Assembly (NCBI GenBank): GCA_002900995.3
Contig: CM035304.1
Span: 1,781,498 to 1,845,497, forward strand
DNA: 64,000 nucleotides
Source: Ganoderma boninense
Lineage: Eukaryota; Basidiomycota; Agaricomycetes; Polyporales; Polyporaceae
Reading direction: 5' to 3'
Shown here one piece after another: positions 46,608 through 58,529 of the stretch; the first letter of the stretch is position 1, and each line of letters opens with the position of its first letter. Under the pieces are notes generated by a model, which did not search any database, was not told where the DNA came from, and saw only the letters and a list, made by a program, of their open reading frames with translations. A program made the position numbers and the translations under genes.

Positions 46608-47942
46608 CTATGAGACAAGACGCCTGAGGTGATATAAACCTTCTCGAGCCACAGCGACGGCGTCGTACACCACTCTCTCGGAGGTCGTCTCCTTCCTCGA
46701 GCGTAGCCTCCAGCGGAGAAGAGGGCTGTACAACCCAGAGTGAATGCCAGTGAACATCGCCATCGCTTCCCGTGCATTGAGCCTCGCGACAGGATCCGTC
46801 CGTTGCATGGCATCCACGAGCGGCTGGAGGAAGTCCAGGCCATGGTAGAGCTACGGGTCACGTCAATATTGGCCACGGCGAAGGGACGAGGTGGTATGTT
46901 GGGTCGTACCTCTAAGAGCTCCTTCAAGAAAAGGTTTCCGAGGGCCCAGACATCGGTCTTGAATGCGTCGTACGGGACATCATATGACATCTCTGGGGCC
47001 TCCTTGTATCGGCCGATCACACCCGTGACTCGAGGAGGTGTGTTATCTGGGGAACGAACGGAGATACCGAAGTCGATGTAGAAGTACCGGACAGGGTGCT
47101 CGAGCCGGGATAGAGGCGAGAGCTCGTAGATGGCGTCTTCCGAGTAATTACACCGCACGGGATGGTGGCCGTTTGGGTACAGGGCCCATCCGTCCATCAT
47201 GACATTGGTTTGTGCTATGTCGCTTAGAGGTCGAAAGGTCAGGATAGGGAGCTGGAGCTGGTTGAAAATAAGACGCACCGATGCGCTATGCGATTTTGGT
47301 GTAGAAATATCAGACCCTATGGTTTGTTTTTCATATAGACCAGTGTGGCGGACTCTATTCTAACCGAGACTGACCTCGAGTGCTTGGAAGACGAAATCTA
47401 CGACTTCTCCAATCGCTTCGAAGTCTGGTTCGTTGAACGGTTGTAGGTAAGGCATAACCATGAGTGCTTTCTGGGGCTCGAATGGATCTTGCAGGACTTC
47501 TAGGACTGTGACACAATGATTGTCCGAAGCATGGATAGACGATAGGAATTGTGCAATGTTGAGTTCTTGGGTGCCTTTGGGAGTCCGCTTGATGGAAACT
47601 CGCTCCCCATCGCGAACGCGAATGGCGTCCATGACCCCGAAGGCCTAACAGTCAACTTCTCAGCAGGATTCATAGCCTACGACGAATTCGGCGTGAAGGA
47701 CTTACGTAGGGCATGATAGAATCTTCGCAGAATGTCGGGTTCAAGTTAGTCTGATCCCAGGATGGTTTCCAGCCTGGCTGATAACGACTCCTTAGTTTGT
47801 ATCCATTCCTGTCTAGAAATGGTTGCCGTTGCTGCCAGTCGACCTCGGTGGGTAACAAGTCGCAGACGCCTTCTCGGGTGAGTTCCGCTTCGAACTCTAC
47901 GTCCTTAGGGCTGAGATACGCATAGCGGGGCAAAGTGCCCAT
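46608..47942 (-). CDS. K9: protein kinase without a partner gene
   Basis: Exons 47942-47706, 47644-47375, 47316-47279, 47222-46910 and 46850-46608; 366 residues. Start MGTLPRYAYLSPKDVEFEAE. RVSIKRT, HRDIAQTNVMMDG, FYIDFGISVRS and KEAPEM are intact. Close to K4, the other kinase that has lost its partner. Upstream the divergent promoter runs into an SPT7 relic instead of a partner gene. Confidence 0.9.
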
Positions 47943-48379
47943 GGAGGAGAGTTAAATGAGTTTGAGATTACGAGCGCGGTTTTTAACGTTACGCCGCAGT
48001 GTAAATGTTGAACGAGGGGACTCTGGTGGCTGGGAATCGTGTTGGACAAGGGGGTCGGATGAGGGGTGGATCTGAGAGCGCTGAGCGGCTCTCGAACTAC
48101 GCGATCTGTTCCGAGTCGATCTCATCTCTGCCACGCTCAGACGCTCTCGCCTTTCGACCGCCGGGTCAGCATTCATATTCGACCCCCGGCTTCTGGCAAA
48201 CATAGTAGCGTCGGCCTGCAGCGTGTACTTACTCTTCGTCTCCGCGCCGCTCATCGTTTAAATTCACTTCAAGTTCACCGTCAAGCATGTCCCTCCAACT
48301 TGAATTCCCTCCCAGCGCGACGATGACTGACACCGTCCCGTTTTGAACGGACTTCCTGTCCCCCACACAGCTACAACTT
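47943..48379. promoter_or_regulatory. Divergent promoter left after loss of partner 9
   Basis: Decayed element GACCGCCGGGTCAGCAT (48156-48172) and AT box CGTTTAAATTCACTTCAAG near 48256. AAGCATGTCCCTCCAA at about 48282 matches partner leaders 5 and 8; homology ends by about 48310, where partner sequence should follow. Confidence 0.5.
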
Positions 48380-49235
48380 CCCTTTTCATGGCTGTCAAGC
48401 TGTCTTCTGCATAGTAGGGGAAGAGAAGGAGGGCGAACTTCAATTCGTCAAGCACCCTTCACGATCTTACTCTGTTGTCAATGCTGATATTTTCGGGCCT
48501 GCAGGGGCAATTTCACCGAGGACTTCTTCGGTCTCGGGGAGCTCGGTATCGTCAACGAGTGCGAGCTCTCGAGTCTCACTGTTCCAAAGCTGCTGCTCAA
48601 GGGGAAGAAGGGCGGGATCGAGCAGGATCCGCCAGCGTATGTTTCTGTCTCTTCGTGTTGCCGTCGACAGCCGTCTGATACTCTGGTCACCATAGCGCGA
48701 GGCCTGTTGAGCCATGTCCGCCCTTCCTGTCGCCTCCATCATTGCATTCGAAGACCGTCAAAAATCAGCTCTCAGGCTGGAGGCTCAAGGCATTATCAGT
48801 CTCGCGTTGTCGAAGTGTCTGCTCTCGGTGAGGCCGGCCCAGGCCCCCTACCCTGCGATCTCTCTCGTTTCCATGCTCGTCCATCCTGCTCCAGTCGACC
48901 CCTCCTTCAGCGCACCTCATCCTGGACCCACAGAGACCGCTCAGGTCGCCGTCCTCCAAGACGACGCGACAGGCCCTCAAGTTGTGCGCACCAAGATCGG
49001 GGCTCTTGAAACGTTGACCAACAGGGCCACGCCTGTCGCAAAGCATGGCGCAGAGGAGCCAGGTCGAGCCTCCCTCACCTTTTAGCAGCCTGCCACCTGC
49101 GAACGGGGAAGCGCTGCCTGCTCCCACTGCACCTGTTGATGCAGTGGCAGAGCATGAGGGGGAAAGAGCACGGGTACGCCGAGGAACAAGCAGGCGAAGG
49201 TCGAGGCGCTCTCGCCCGTCTTTGTGATGAGTGCT
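48380..49235 (+). pseudogene. Longest SPT7 relic (module 10)
   Basis: Collinear with SPT7 from the exon 8/9 intron to the stop. Near 48425 an exon 9 remnant (EEKEGELQFV), then exon 10 (DFFGLGELGIVNECELSSL, LLLKGKKGGIEQDPPA), then a proline-poor, broken last exon (MLVHPAPVDPSF, HPGPTETAQVAVLQDDATGP, RTKIGALETLTNRA). Introns are still recognisable, so it came from genomic DNA and not from a reverse-transcribed copy. Confidence 0.8.
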
Positions 49236-49844
49236 CGAAGCCCACCGCGAGCTTTGGGCTCTCGCCCGCCATCGATGCGTTATGGGCGACCCTGGACGAT
49301 GATTCTTTTCCATCGGTGGGCAATGCGTGATGTAGTGCCGGCGATCAGCCCGATGGTGCTGATCTTGGATGCAGTGTGTTTCGGACTGGACGTGCCATCG
49401 TCCGATCGTTGTGTGTATCGTTCTGATGTCGTTATCGTATACATATACACGGCTGTGTATTTCAGATGATGTGGTTGGGCGACCCTCGCTTCCTATGAGG
49501 CTTCTCCGTCGTGCTGAGAGATAGGAATGGAAGGGAGATGGCAGGCCTGCGACCGTAGATCTTGGATACGAAAACGACACGCGAGAGGAACACCGGTACC
49601 AGTTGTGGCAACAAACTTCAAGACTTCTAGATTGACGAGTACCGAGGCCGAGTTTTCGGGATGGAAACCGTGCGCAGAACGACACGAGATAGCAAATGGA
49701 ATCGGAGACCGGGCCAGGTCAAGGTAGAGTTACAGATCTTACACCAGACAACAAAAACTATCAAAGGCGGGTGCTGCAGATCGAGTTAGCCAGAGCCATA
49801 ACGAGGTCCCACCATGCCACTCACATAGCAGGGAGGGCGGGGGA
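49236..49844. other. Spacer before K10
   Basis: SPT7 3' flank copy (TCAGCCCGATGGTGCTGATCT near 49345) and kinase 3' flank (CAGGTCAAGGTAGAGTTACA near 49714). No gene seen. Confidence 0.5.
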
Positions 49845-51171
49845 TTATGTGACAAGACGCTTGAGGTGGTAGAGACCTTCCCGAGCCACAGCAACGGTAT
49901 CGTAGACCACTCGCTCGGAAGTCGTCTCCGTCCTCGAGCGCAACCTCCAGCGGAGAAATAGGCTGTTCAGCGTAGCGCGTATGCCGTTGAACATCGTCAT
50001 AGCATCTTGCGCATTGACTCTAGCTGCGGGGTCCGTCCGTTGCATGGCGTCCACGAGCGGCTGGAGGAACTCGAGCCCGTGGTACATCTGCGAATCCGAT
50101 GAGCTTCGACGGCGCAAAACGGGAAGCAAGCTCGATCGCACCGCCAAGAACTCCTTCAGGAAAAGGTTTCCGAGGGCCCAGACATCGACCTTGAAGGTGT
50201 CGTAGGGGACATCGTATGACATCTCTGGGGCTTCCTTGTATCGACCGATGATTCCGGTTGCTCGCGGGGGAGCGCCTTCGGGGAAGCGAATGGATATACC
50301 GAAGTCGATGTAGAAGTACCGGACAGGATGCTCGAGCCGGGATAGAGGCGAGAGCTCGTAGATCGCGTCTTCGGAGTATTTACACCGTACGGGATGGTGA
50401 CCCTTTGGATACAGGGCTCGTCCGTCCATCATGACATTGGTAGGTGCTATGTCGCTTAAAGGTAGAAAGGTCAGCACATGGAGTTGGAGTTGGTCTACAA
50501 GAAAAACGAACCGATGCGCTATGCGATTCCTGTGCAGAAATTCGAGTCCCTACGCCTCGCTCGTCAGATCGAAGAATGCAATAAACTCCAAGCATCGGAC
50601 AGACCTCGAGCATTTGGGAAACAAAATCTACGACCTCTCCAACCGCTTCGAATTCCGGTTCATTGAACGGTTGTAGGTAAGGCATAACTATGAGTGCCCT
50701 ATGGGGCTCGAGTGGGTCTTGTAAGACTTCTAGAACCGAGACGCAATGGTTATCCGTAGCATTGATGGACGATAGGAATTGTGCGATGTTGATTTCTTGG
50801 GTGCTCTTCTGAACCCGCTTGATAGAAATTCGCTCCCCATCGCGAACGCGAATGGCGTCTATGACGTTGAAGGTCTACAAACCAACTTCTCAGTAGGATC
50901 CGGAGCCAAGAAGACACGGTGAAGGACGACTTACGTGGAGCATGATAGAATCCTCGCAGAATGTTGGGTTCAAGTTGGTCTGATCCCAGGACGGCTTCCA
51001 GCCGGGTTTATAACGACGTCTTAGTTGGTATCCTTTCCCGTCAAGGAATTGGTGCCGTTTCTGCCAGTTGACCTCGCCTATTGACAAGTCGTAGACGCCT
51101 TGGCGAGTGAGCTCCGCTTCGAACTGGACACCTTCAGGACTGAGATACGCATAGCGGGGCAAGGTGCCCAT
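49845..51171 (-). CDS. K10: agaricomycete-type protein kinase
   Basis: Exons 51171-50935, 50874-50605, 50549-50512, 50454-50142 and 50087-49845; 366 residues. Start MGTLPRYAYLSPEGVQFEAE. The beta-3 lysine context is RISIKRV rather than RVSIKRT, with the lysine kept. HRDIAPTNVMMDG, FYIDFGISIRFPEG and KEAPEM are intact. The conserved Glu at the exon 4 end is Ala (FLKEFLA). Paired with P10. Confidence 0.89.
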
Positions 51172-51619
51172 GGAGGAAAGTTATACGAGTTGGAGATTAC
51201 AACGGCGACTTTGAATGTTATGCCGCGGCGGACAACGTTGATCAAGAGGACTCTGGTGGTTGGGAATCGGGTTGGACGAGTGGTGGATCTGAGAGCGCCG
51301 GGCGGCCGATCAACCACGCGATCTGTTTGATTTTTGGACACGCCTCTTGCACGCGTTCCCAGCGCGTTCCACTTTCCGACCGTCCGCGTTAGCATCCGAT
51401 TCCCGGCTTCTGGCAAACACACTCGCATCGCCTGCAGCGTGCACTTACCCTTCTCGTCTCCGTGCCGTTCACCATTTAAATTCACTCCACAGCAAGGATG
51501 TCCCTCCAACCCCCCCCCCCCTTCCCTCCTACTCCGCTCGCACTCCATATTTCCAACCGTCTATCGCATCCTTCGAACGACATCTCGTCTCGCCAACGAG
51601 AACATAGCGCCTCATTAGC
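51172..51619. promoter_or_regulatory. Divergent promoter K10 / P10
   Basis: 448 bp. GACCGTCCGCGTTAGCAT (51378-51395, one change from promoters 5 and 8) and CATTTAAATTCACTCCA near 51473. A run of ten C at about 51511-51520. Confidence 0.55.
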
Positions 51620-52831
51620 ATGGCTAACGGCTTCGATATCTGGGGCGTCGTCGCTAGCGTTCTCGGCCTTGTGAGCTTGGTCCAGTCCATCGTAGCAGTT
51701 GTACACAGCCGACTCCCCCGACGATTCCTCCGTGACTTTGAGGTCACTCTTGAAGAAACTGAATCTCTTTTACGGTCGGTTGAAGAAGAGGGACTCTTTG
51801 ACGATGATGGGGGTCAATACATATCCACCGTTAGAACAACATCCGCGAAGTAAGCCTTCTTTTCGAATCTTATCCTTGCATGATGATAGTTACTAATGTC
51901 CCGTCAGTGTGTGCAATAGGGCTAGACGTCTGCGAGATGATGCGTACACAGCGCAGACGTGGAGAGAAGAAATCAGACAATGGTGGAAAGGCCTTTCACA
52001 GGAGATTAGCGTCTGTTGCAGCGACATGAAATCTATTAGGGCCCATGTCTCGGTACGTTTTGCCATCGTCCACCTCTTGACAGGTCGATTCAACCGCAGC
52101 CTGCACAGTACATCAGTAACGACAGAAGGAAGGCTTTGGCTCAACGTCAGAACAATCCCGTGCCAGGTGTTGGTTCACAACCAGGTATGTTTGCTATGCC
52201 TCATTTCAAACGCACACGAGCTCATAAACACTGGCCACAACTAACAGATCTAACTTCTACCGCTGAGCGGACGCCCGATCCCTCGTCGACGACATCTGGG
52301 GACCCGACCTGCAAGGAAGACGCAGATGCCCCGGCTCTGCCACTCAGTGACGCAGACGAAACTGTATCTGCCATCGTCGCCGAGCCAGTACCCATCATCA
52401 ACGCTCCCTCAGAAGGGACGCAGGATTCACCTCGCCGCCTCTCCGAATATACGGACACTCCCCCCTCCTACCGCCGACAGAGCAGCCTCCCTCCGTATAC
52501 CTTGTCCAACCCCTTATCGGCCACCATCTTCACACGGTACTCCGTCACCTCTGCCGACACTCGACGGGCGATGCGCAAGCTCGCCAGGGCGCAACGGCGG
52601 AACCTGATGGTACACAACGTGCCCTGGAGCTCCCAGGGAGCACCGCATCCCCAGCGTGGTCCCTCTGCTGCAGCTTCTGCGATGGCTGCCGATCGCCCAT
52701 CGAATGCCGCCCGTCATTGGAAGTTCCTGGAGGCGAGATCCAAGTTCAGGCTCCTCGCATACGTCACAGCATCGTCGCACGAGGCAACCCTCGTCCCATC
52801 TCCGCCCGTCGCGGGCACTGCAGTTGTCTGA
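51620..52831 (+). CDS. P10: membrane-helix partner protein
   Basis: Exons 51620-51849, 51908-52052, 52109-52184 and 52248-52831; 344 residues. Begins MANGFDIWGVVASVLGLVSL. Exon 2 has RQWWKGLSQEISVCC; exon 3 has NDRRKALAQRQ. PPxY (DTPPSYRRQ) and LPxY (SLPPYTLSN) are both present. MVHNVPWSSQGAPH, DRPSNAARHWKFLEARS and SHEATL are intact. The 3' half is nearly identical to P5. Confidence 0.87.
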
Positions 52832-54179
52832 CGCAGATCCTAGATACTGCACGGCTTTCGACAACGGTACGGCAGACACGAAGCAAGGTCCTGTGTTATA
52901 GACTCCTCAACTACGAAGAATGCTCCTCTTCGAGGTGCATCACCGTTCACCTTTTGTACCAACGCCGCCACATCGCTTCTCCCTCGCTCCGTATTGTGAC
53001 CATTGTATTTATCGCATTGGTGTATACACTATCGCGGTTCAGATGAGTTGCGAAACGGCAGCGAACAATTCACAGTGCCTGAGCGACCTCGTGCGTCCCA
53101 TGATTTATTGTACTTATGATGCTCTGAAAGGGCTAGCGGCTGACTCGACCTCGATAGCGCTCGACTTGAACAGGCAAATCGGAGACGATGCGAAGGACCG
53201 GTCGCAACGTGCATTCCTGCAGAATACAAGGACGAGACCGCGTATGGGGTGACGAACTGAACCGCGCATGTCTTCACCTGGCACCCACGTCGCTTTTGTA
53301 TTAGTTCGTACTTAGCATGAAGTGACGAGGGGAGCTAGTACTCAATGGCATTCCTGGCTGGCGGCTGGGCTCTGGACCCCACTGGCACTGGCACAGTGGC
53401 ACTCATCACCGGCCGGCGGCTTTCTCATGCATTCCATCAGAGCGGTCGACTGAGAATACAAGTCCGATTAGAGCACATGAGCTTTGGTCACGTCCTTCGG
53501 ACTGAGTATGCTGGCAGTGGATTGGCGTCGGTGGGCGCAACTTCTATCACTGCCGAATCCTCCCTACTGTTCCCTCGGCCTCTCAATTGTGTCCCGTCGT
53601 TAGGACGGACTCAACCGGTGAGTACTGTAGACTTTGATTGGCCCGTAGATACGCTAAAGATGAACTCTAGGCAAACTGGCATATCGAAAGCCTGCGGATA
53701 GATTCGGCGGACTCGGAGCAAACGCGATCGTCGCCTGGCCGGAGGCCCGCCAAGTAGCTATTATCTCATGCTCGCTGGTGATGAGGCCCTCCTTATCCAC
53801 GTTTGGGCTCTAAATCACTATTGGGTGAGCGAGTCGTTTTCCGTCTGCGAACCGTGGCAGAACCATTGAAATGATATTGACGGCAGATTTACCTCTTCAT
53901 GGCTCCGTGGGCTGTGCCGTAGGTAGTACGCGTCATCCTATGTGCACAGGACTGCAAGTAACGACGTCTCCGGAGAACGCATGGCTCATGCGTCTCGGCC
54001 CCCATGATTGTACATACCTTCTCATACCGGCCAGCAAGCTGCCTCGAGTATCGCCTGACGAATTCGTTGCGCTCGAGTAGCCTCTACACGAGGTCAAAGT
54101 CCCTTCTCGGTTTGGGAATCATTGCATTTGTAGACCCTATCTTACGATGGGGCGGATCCCACGCCCACCACTGGTGTCC
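52832..54179. other. Spacer after P10
   Basis: Copies the spacer after P5 at high identity. No gene seen. Confidence 0.55.
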
Positions 54180-54930
54180 TCTGCACAGGCCTTGCTCGCC
54201 TCACTACAGAAGGCCGATGATGTCTCTCACTTCTCTCCGAAGGGTGGGCTCCCAGCGGATACCGCCATGTACCTTCAGGCCCGAGTCGCTTCAGGCCCTC
54301 TGCCCGTGTTCGGGCGGACACCATCTGCATCAACGCCTTTCAGACGACAGCCTGATAAACACACGTCGCGGTCTCTGGCACGAGATGGCTCGTCTCACCG
54401 GGGACGCGTAGTCCACTTGTGTGCCCGTATATCCGTACGCCCCGTCCTCGCGCGGATACCCTCGTCCTGCTCGCTTGGCGTTGAATGGCCCGTCTCTTCT
54501 GCAGGCTGCCAGCGACGTCGAGCTCCAGAACATGCAGCTCCGGACAATTGACGGGAAGGTCGCGCAACTTCGTTTTGAAGCGTTACTTACCGACGACGCG
54601 CCCAGCATTGCCGACACCGAGATCGGGCTTCTCGCATCGACCAGTAAGGTGTTACCCGCCGCGAGCATGGCGAAGGGCCAGACCTCTGAGTCCCGCATCT
54701 ACTCCTGGTCTGCCGCCTGCAGGAGGGGACGCGCCATCCCCAGCTACCCCAGGTCGCTCCTCACGCCTCCGCTGATCCGCTCGCCGAGCATGGGGGCACG
54801 AGCGAGTTGAAGAAGGGACAGGAGCGGGCACGCCGTGACGCCGAGCAAGAAGACGGCGAAGGTTGCGTTGAACGTTGACAACATGGAACACTGAGCGCTG
54901 AGCGGCTCGGCGGCATGGCGGGCGCTTGAA
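54180..54930 (+). pseudogene. Composite relic: unidentified gene tail joined to SPT7 3' end (module 11)
   Basis: Second copy of the composite at 30480-31120. First part: KADDVSHFSPKGGLPADTAM, then DVELQNMQLRTIDGKVAQLR with FEALL, less broken than in module 6. From about 54590 SPT7-derived: TDDAPSIADTEIGLL, LPAASMAKG, then frameshifted Lys-rich sequence. The unidentified part and the SPT7 part run on in one frame at 54421-54810, so the junction is old and shared. Confidence 0.6.
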
Positions 54931-55600
54931 GCTCGGAGCTCAGCCCGACAGCTTTGGGCTATCACCCACCATCGCGCAGGTTGTGGGTGACCATGTACGA
55001 TGGTTCTTGTACCTCTTTGCGGGATGCATGGTTCAGTGTGGGCGATCAGCCCGATGGTGCAGATCTTGGATGGGGGGTGTTGCGGACTGGACGCCTCTCG
55101 TTTAGTGTTTGTATGTTCAGGGATGGGTGTCGCGAATATTGATGTCGGGTGGCCCTCGCTTTCGGCAGGGCTTCTCGGTTGACGGTCGTACAGAGAGGGA
55201 ACAATGGGACGACCGCTGGTTGAGATGACGTGCCCGAAGACCGTAGATCTTATGCGATGTCGTCCTTCCTATGCAACATGCGGAAATAACAAGCAAGAGG
55301 AATGGTGTCGGTTCCGGGGGATGTTGAAAGCAACGCGAACTGTGTTGATGGTACCAATGGATGAACCAAGAAACGTGGAGGTGACATTGGTGTTGCGACT
55401 TGTGATTTCAGGAGTGTCGCAGCCGTGCTGCAGCATCCGTAGAAGCACCAAATCGAATCGAACACCGGGCCAGGTCAAGCTAAGATTACAGATCCTACAC
55501 CAGATAACAAAAAGCATCGCTACAGGCAGGCTGATTTAGCGTTACACGCGACCAAGCCCGGAGACGATTACTCACATAGCATCGCAGGGAGTGCGGAGGC
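54931..55600. other. Spacer before K11
   Basis: SPT7 3' flank copy (TCAGCCCGATGGTGCAGATCT near 55045) and kinase 3' flank (CAGGTCAAGCTAAGATTACA near 55470), close to 31121-31830. No gene seen. Confidence 0.5.
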
Positions 55601-56943
55601 TCAATTGACAAGACGCCTGAGGTGGTATAGACCTTCCCGAGCCACGGCGACGGCATCGTAGACCACTCTCTCGGAGGTCGTCTCCTTCCTCGAGCGTAGC
55701 CTCCAGCGGAGAAGTGGGCTGTTCAGCCCGGAGTGAATGCCAGTGAACATTGCCATTGCTTCCCGTGCGGTGATCCTCGCAACAGGATCCAGCCGTTGCA
55801 TGGCATCCACGAGCGGCTGGAGGAAGTCCAGGCCATGGTACAGCTGCAGGTCATGTCAATTTTGGCCACGGCGTAGGTACACGGTGGTACGTTGGGTCGT
55901 ACCTCCAAGAACTCCTTCAGGAAAAGGTTTCCGAGGGCCCAAACGTCGACCTTAAAGGCGTCGTACGGGACATCGTATGACATCTCTGGGGCCTCCTTGT
56001 ATCGGCCGATCACACCCGTGACTTGAGGAGGTGCGTCATCGGGAGAACGAACGGAAATACCGAAGTCGATGTAGAAGTACCGGACAGGATGGTCGAGCCG
56101 GGATAGAGGCGAGAGCTCGTAGATGGCGTCTTCGGAGTAATTCCACCGCACGGGATGGTGACCCTCTGGATACAGAGCTTGTCCGTCCATCATGACATTG
56201 GTAGGTGCTATGTCGCTTAAAGGTTGAACGGCCAGTCAGAATGGGGAGCTGAGCTTGGTTCACAAGAGAACGTACCGGTGCGCTATGCGATTTTGGTGTA
56301 GAAACACCAGACCCTACGTTTCGTTCGTTAGATGGACCAGTGGGGTGGACTCTAATTTAACTACGACTGACCTCGAGCGCTTGGAAAACAAAATCTACAA
56401 CCTCTCCAACGGCTTCAAATTCGGGCTCGTTGAACGGTTGTAAGTAAGGCATGACCACGAGTGCCCTCTGGGGCTGAAATGGATCTTGTAGGACTTCGAG
56501 GATTGGGACACAATGATTGTCCGAGGTATGGATGGATGTGAGGAGCTGTGCGATGTCGATTTCTGTGGTGTCTTTACGTGTGCGCTTTATCGAAACGCGC
56601 TGGTCTCTGTGAACCTGAACGGCGTCGATGACGTTAAAGACCTACAGGTCAATGTCTCAATGGGATCCAGAAGCGAACGACGAGAGGGTTTAGACGGTCC
56701 ACTTACGGTAGGGGAGATTGAATCCTCGCAATATGTCGGGTTTAGATTCGTACCAACCCATGACGGTTTCCAGCCAGGTTGATATCGAGGTCTCAACCTG
56801 TATCCCATCTTGTCGAGGAACGGTTGCCGCTTTTGCCAATCTACCTCAGCTGGCAACAAGTCATAGACGCCTTGCCGGGTGAGCTCCGCTCGGGCCTGTT
56901 CTTGTTCAGGGCTGAGATAGACTCGGCGGGGCAAGGAGCCCAT
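55601..56943 (-). CDS. K11: agaricomycete-type protein kinase
   Basis: Exons 56943-56707, 56641-56372, 56313-56276, 56215-55903 and 55843-55601; 366 residues. Start MGSLPRRVYLSPEQEQARAE as in K6. RVSIKRT, HRDIAPTNVMMDG, FYIDFGISVRS and KEAPEM are intact. Close to K6 throughout, but exon 5 (DAMQRLDPVARITAREAMAM) is nearer to K9, a sign of conversion between copies. Its partner P11 is frameshifted. Confidence 0.9.
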
Positions 56944-57328
56944 GAGTGTATAATATATACTCTGTGGGTCGTGAGGGCTATCGCAGTTCCACAGCAGCTC
57001 AGAAAAGGCTCTGGGAAGGAGGTCGGTGGTGGTTGTGGTCGGCAATCGTCAACCTGTTGATCTACTGGCGCCCGTGTTTTGGAGTTGGATCTCCGATCTC
57101 GAACATGCCGGTATCCGCGCCCTGCTAGTGGGACTTTCTTTCCGCTCGAGAACGGATTTGCACCGGTCGTGCAGCGTGTCCTTGTCCTGCGTCTCGGCCT
57201 GTTTTCCTCATTAAAATGCCTTTCATCGCACATGCCCCCTCGCAATCCCCCACTCCCTTGCACACCCCACATCACACAACCCGGATCGAGTCCCCCGTCT
57301 CAGGTCAAGCATACACCATCACACCCAG
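56944..57328. promoter_or_regulatory. Divergent promoter K11 / P11
   Basis: 385 bp, near copy of the K6/P6 promoter including GTATAATATATACTC beside the K11 start and TTTTCCTCATTAAAATGCC near 57202. Confidence 0.5.
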
Positions 57329-58529
57329 ATGGCTAGCGGTTTCGACATCTGGGGAGTAGTCACGAGTGTTATAGGCCTTTTGAGCCTATTCCAGTTCATA
57401 GCTGCTCTGGGGAAGAGTCGACTTCCTCGTGAATCTCTCCGCACATTCAACGTCACGCTTGAGGAAACCGAAGGCTTGTTGCGCTCCGTCGAAGAGGAGG
57501 GACTTTTTGCCGATGACGGAGGGCAGTACTTGGTTAGCGCAAAGATGAAACTGGCACAGTAAGTCCTCTACCCTGTCGCCCCACTCCGGCAAGTACGCTG
57601 ATGTCCTATTAGAATCTGCCAGGACGCTAGATGCTTACAAGGGGACGCGTTCACGGCGCAGACGTTGAAAGAAGAAGTTGTACAATGGTGGCGCGGGCTT
57701 TCAAAGGAAATATCGATGTGCTGTGCCGGCCTGAAAGCCCTCAGAGCTCAAATCTCCGTATGTCCCTCCTCCACGTTCCCTTATGTGTGCGCTCAGTCGG
57801 CTCTATGAACAGACCACCAGCAACGAGCGACGAAGGGCTTTAGCACAGCGTCGTACAACTTCTACTGCCAGTGATGTCGATGTGCCACTGTCTGGTACGC
57901 TGTACGAGGAAGAGCCGTCCCTGCCACAGCCCGTGCTCACGGCTTCGCTTCTTGCCAGTCTCCTCCAACCATGCGACCGTACCAGAAGTTTCATCAGGAC
58001 CGAATGAGGTCACCGTCGAAGACGATCGCAAGGCCGAAAATGGCCCACTCGAAGAATCGAAAGAGAGCGTAGCCGCCAGCAACGACGAGGAGCGGTCCCC
58101 GACCGCCCTTCCCCCAACGGGGACCCACGACCCGTCTCGTCCCCGTCCAGATTCTGCAGACATGCTCCCCTCCTATCGCCGACAGAACAGCCTCCCACCG
58201 TATTCCTCAACCCCTCCTTTATCGACCACCATCTTCACGCGGTACACCGTCACTTCGGCCGACGACGCGCGGACGACGCGCAAGCTCGTCAGGCGTACCG
58301 GCGTAGCCTCATGGTGCACAACGTGCCCTGGAACCTCCAGGGAGCACAGCATCGCCTTCGTCCTCCCTCTGCCGCGGGTTCTGCGATGGCTTTCGTTCGT
58401 CCATCGAATGCGCCACGTCATTGGAAGCTCTTGGAAGCGAAATCGACATCCAGACTCCGCCCATACGTGACGGTGCTGTCGCACGAGGCGTCTCTGCCCG
58501 TCGATGGCACTGTAGAGGTGCCGGTCTGA
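57329..58529 (+). pseudogene. P11: partner gene with a one-base deletion
   Basis: Exons 57329-57558, 57613-57757, 57813-57870 and 57986 on, as in P6. The N-terminal helix (MASGFDIWGVVTSVIGLLSL), VQWWRGLSKEIS, MLPSYRRQ and SLPPYSSTP are intact. At about 58291-58295 it reads GTCAGGCGTACCGG where P6 has GTCAGGGCATACCGG. The net loss of one base shifts the frame just before MVHNVPW and ends translation at 58470. The C-terminal domain survives in another frame at 58311-58529 with few changes, so the break is recent or a sequencing error. If real, the product keeps the membrane and L/PPxY parts but lacks the C-terminal domain. Confidence 0.8.
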
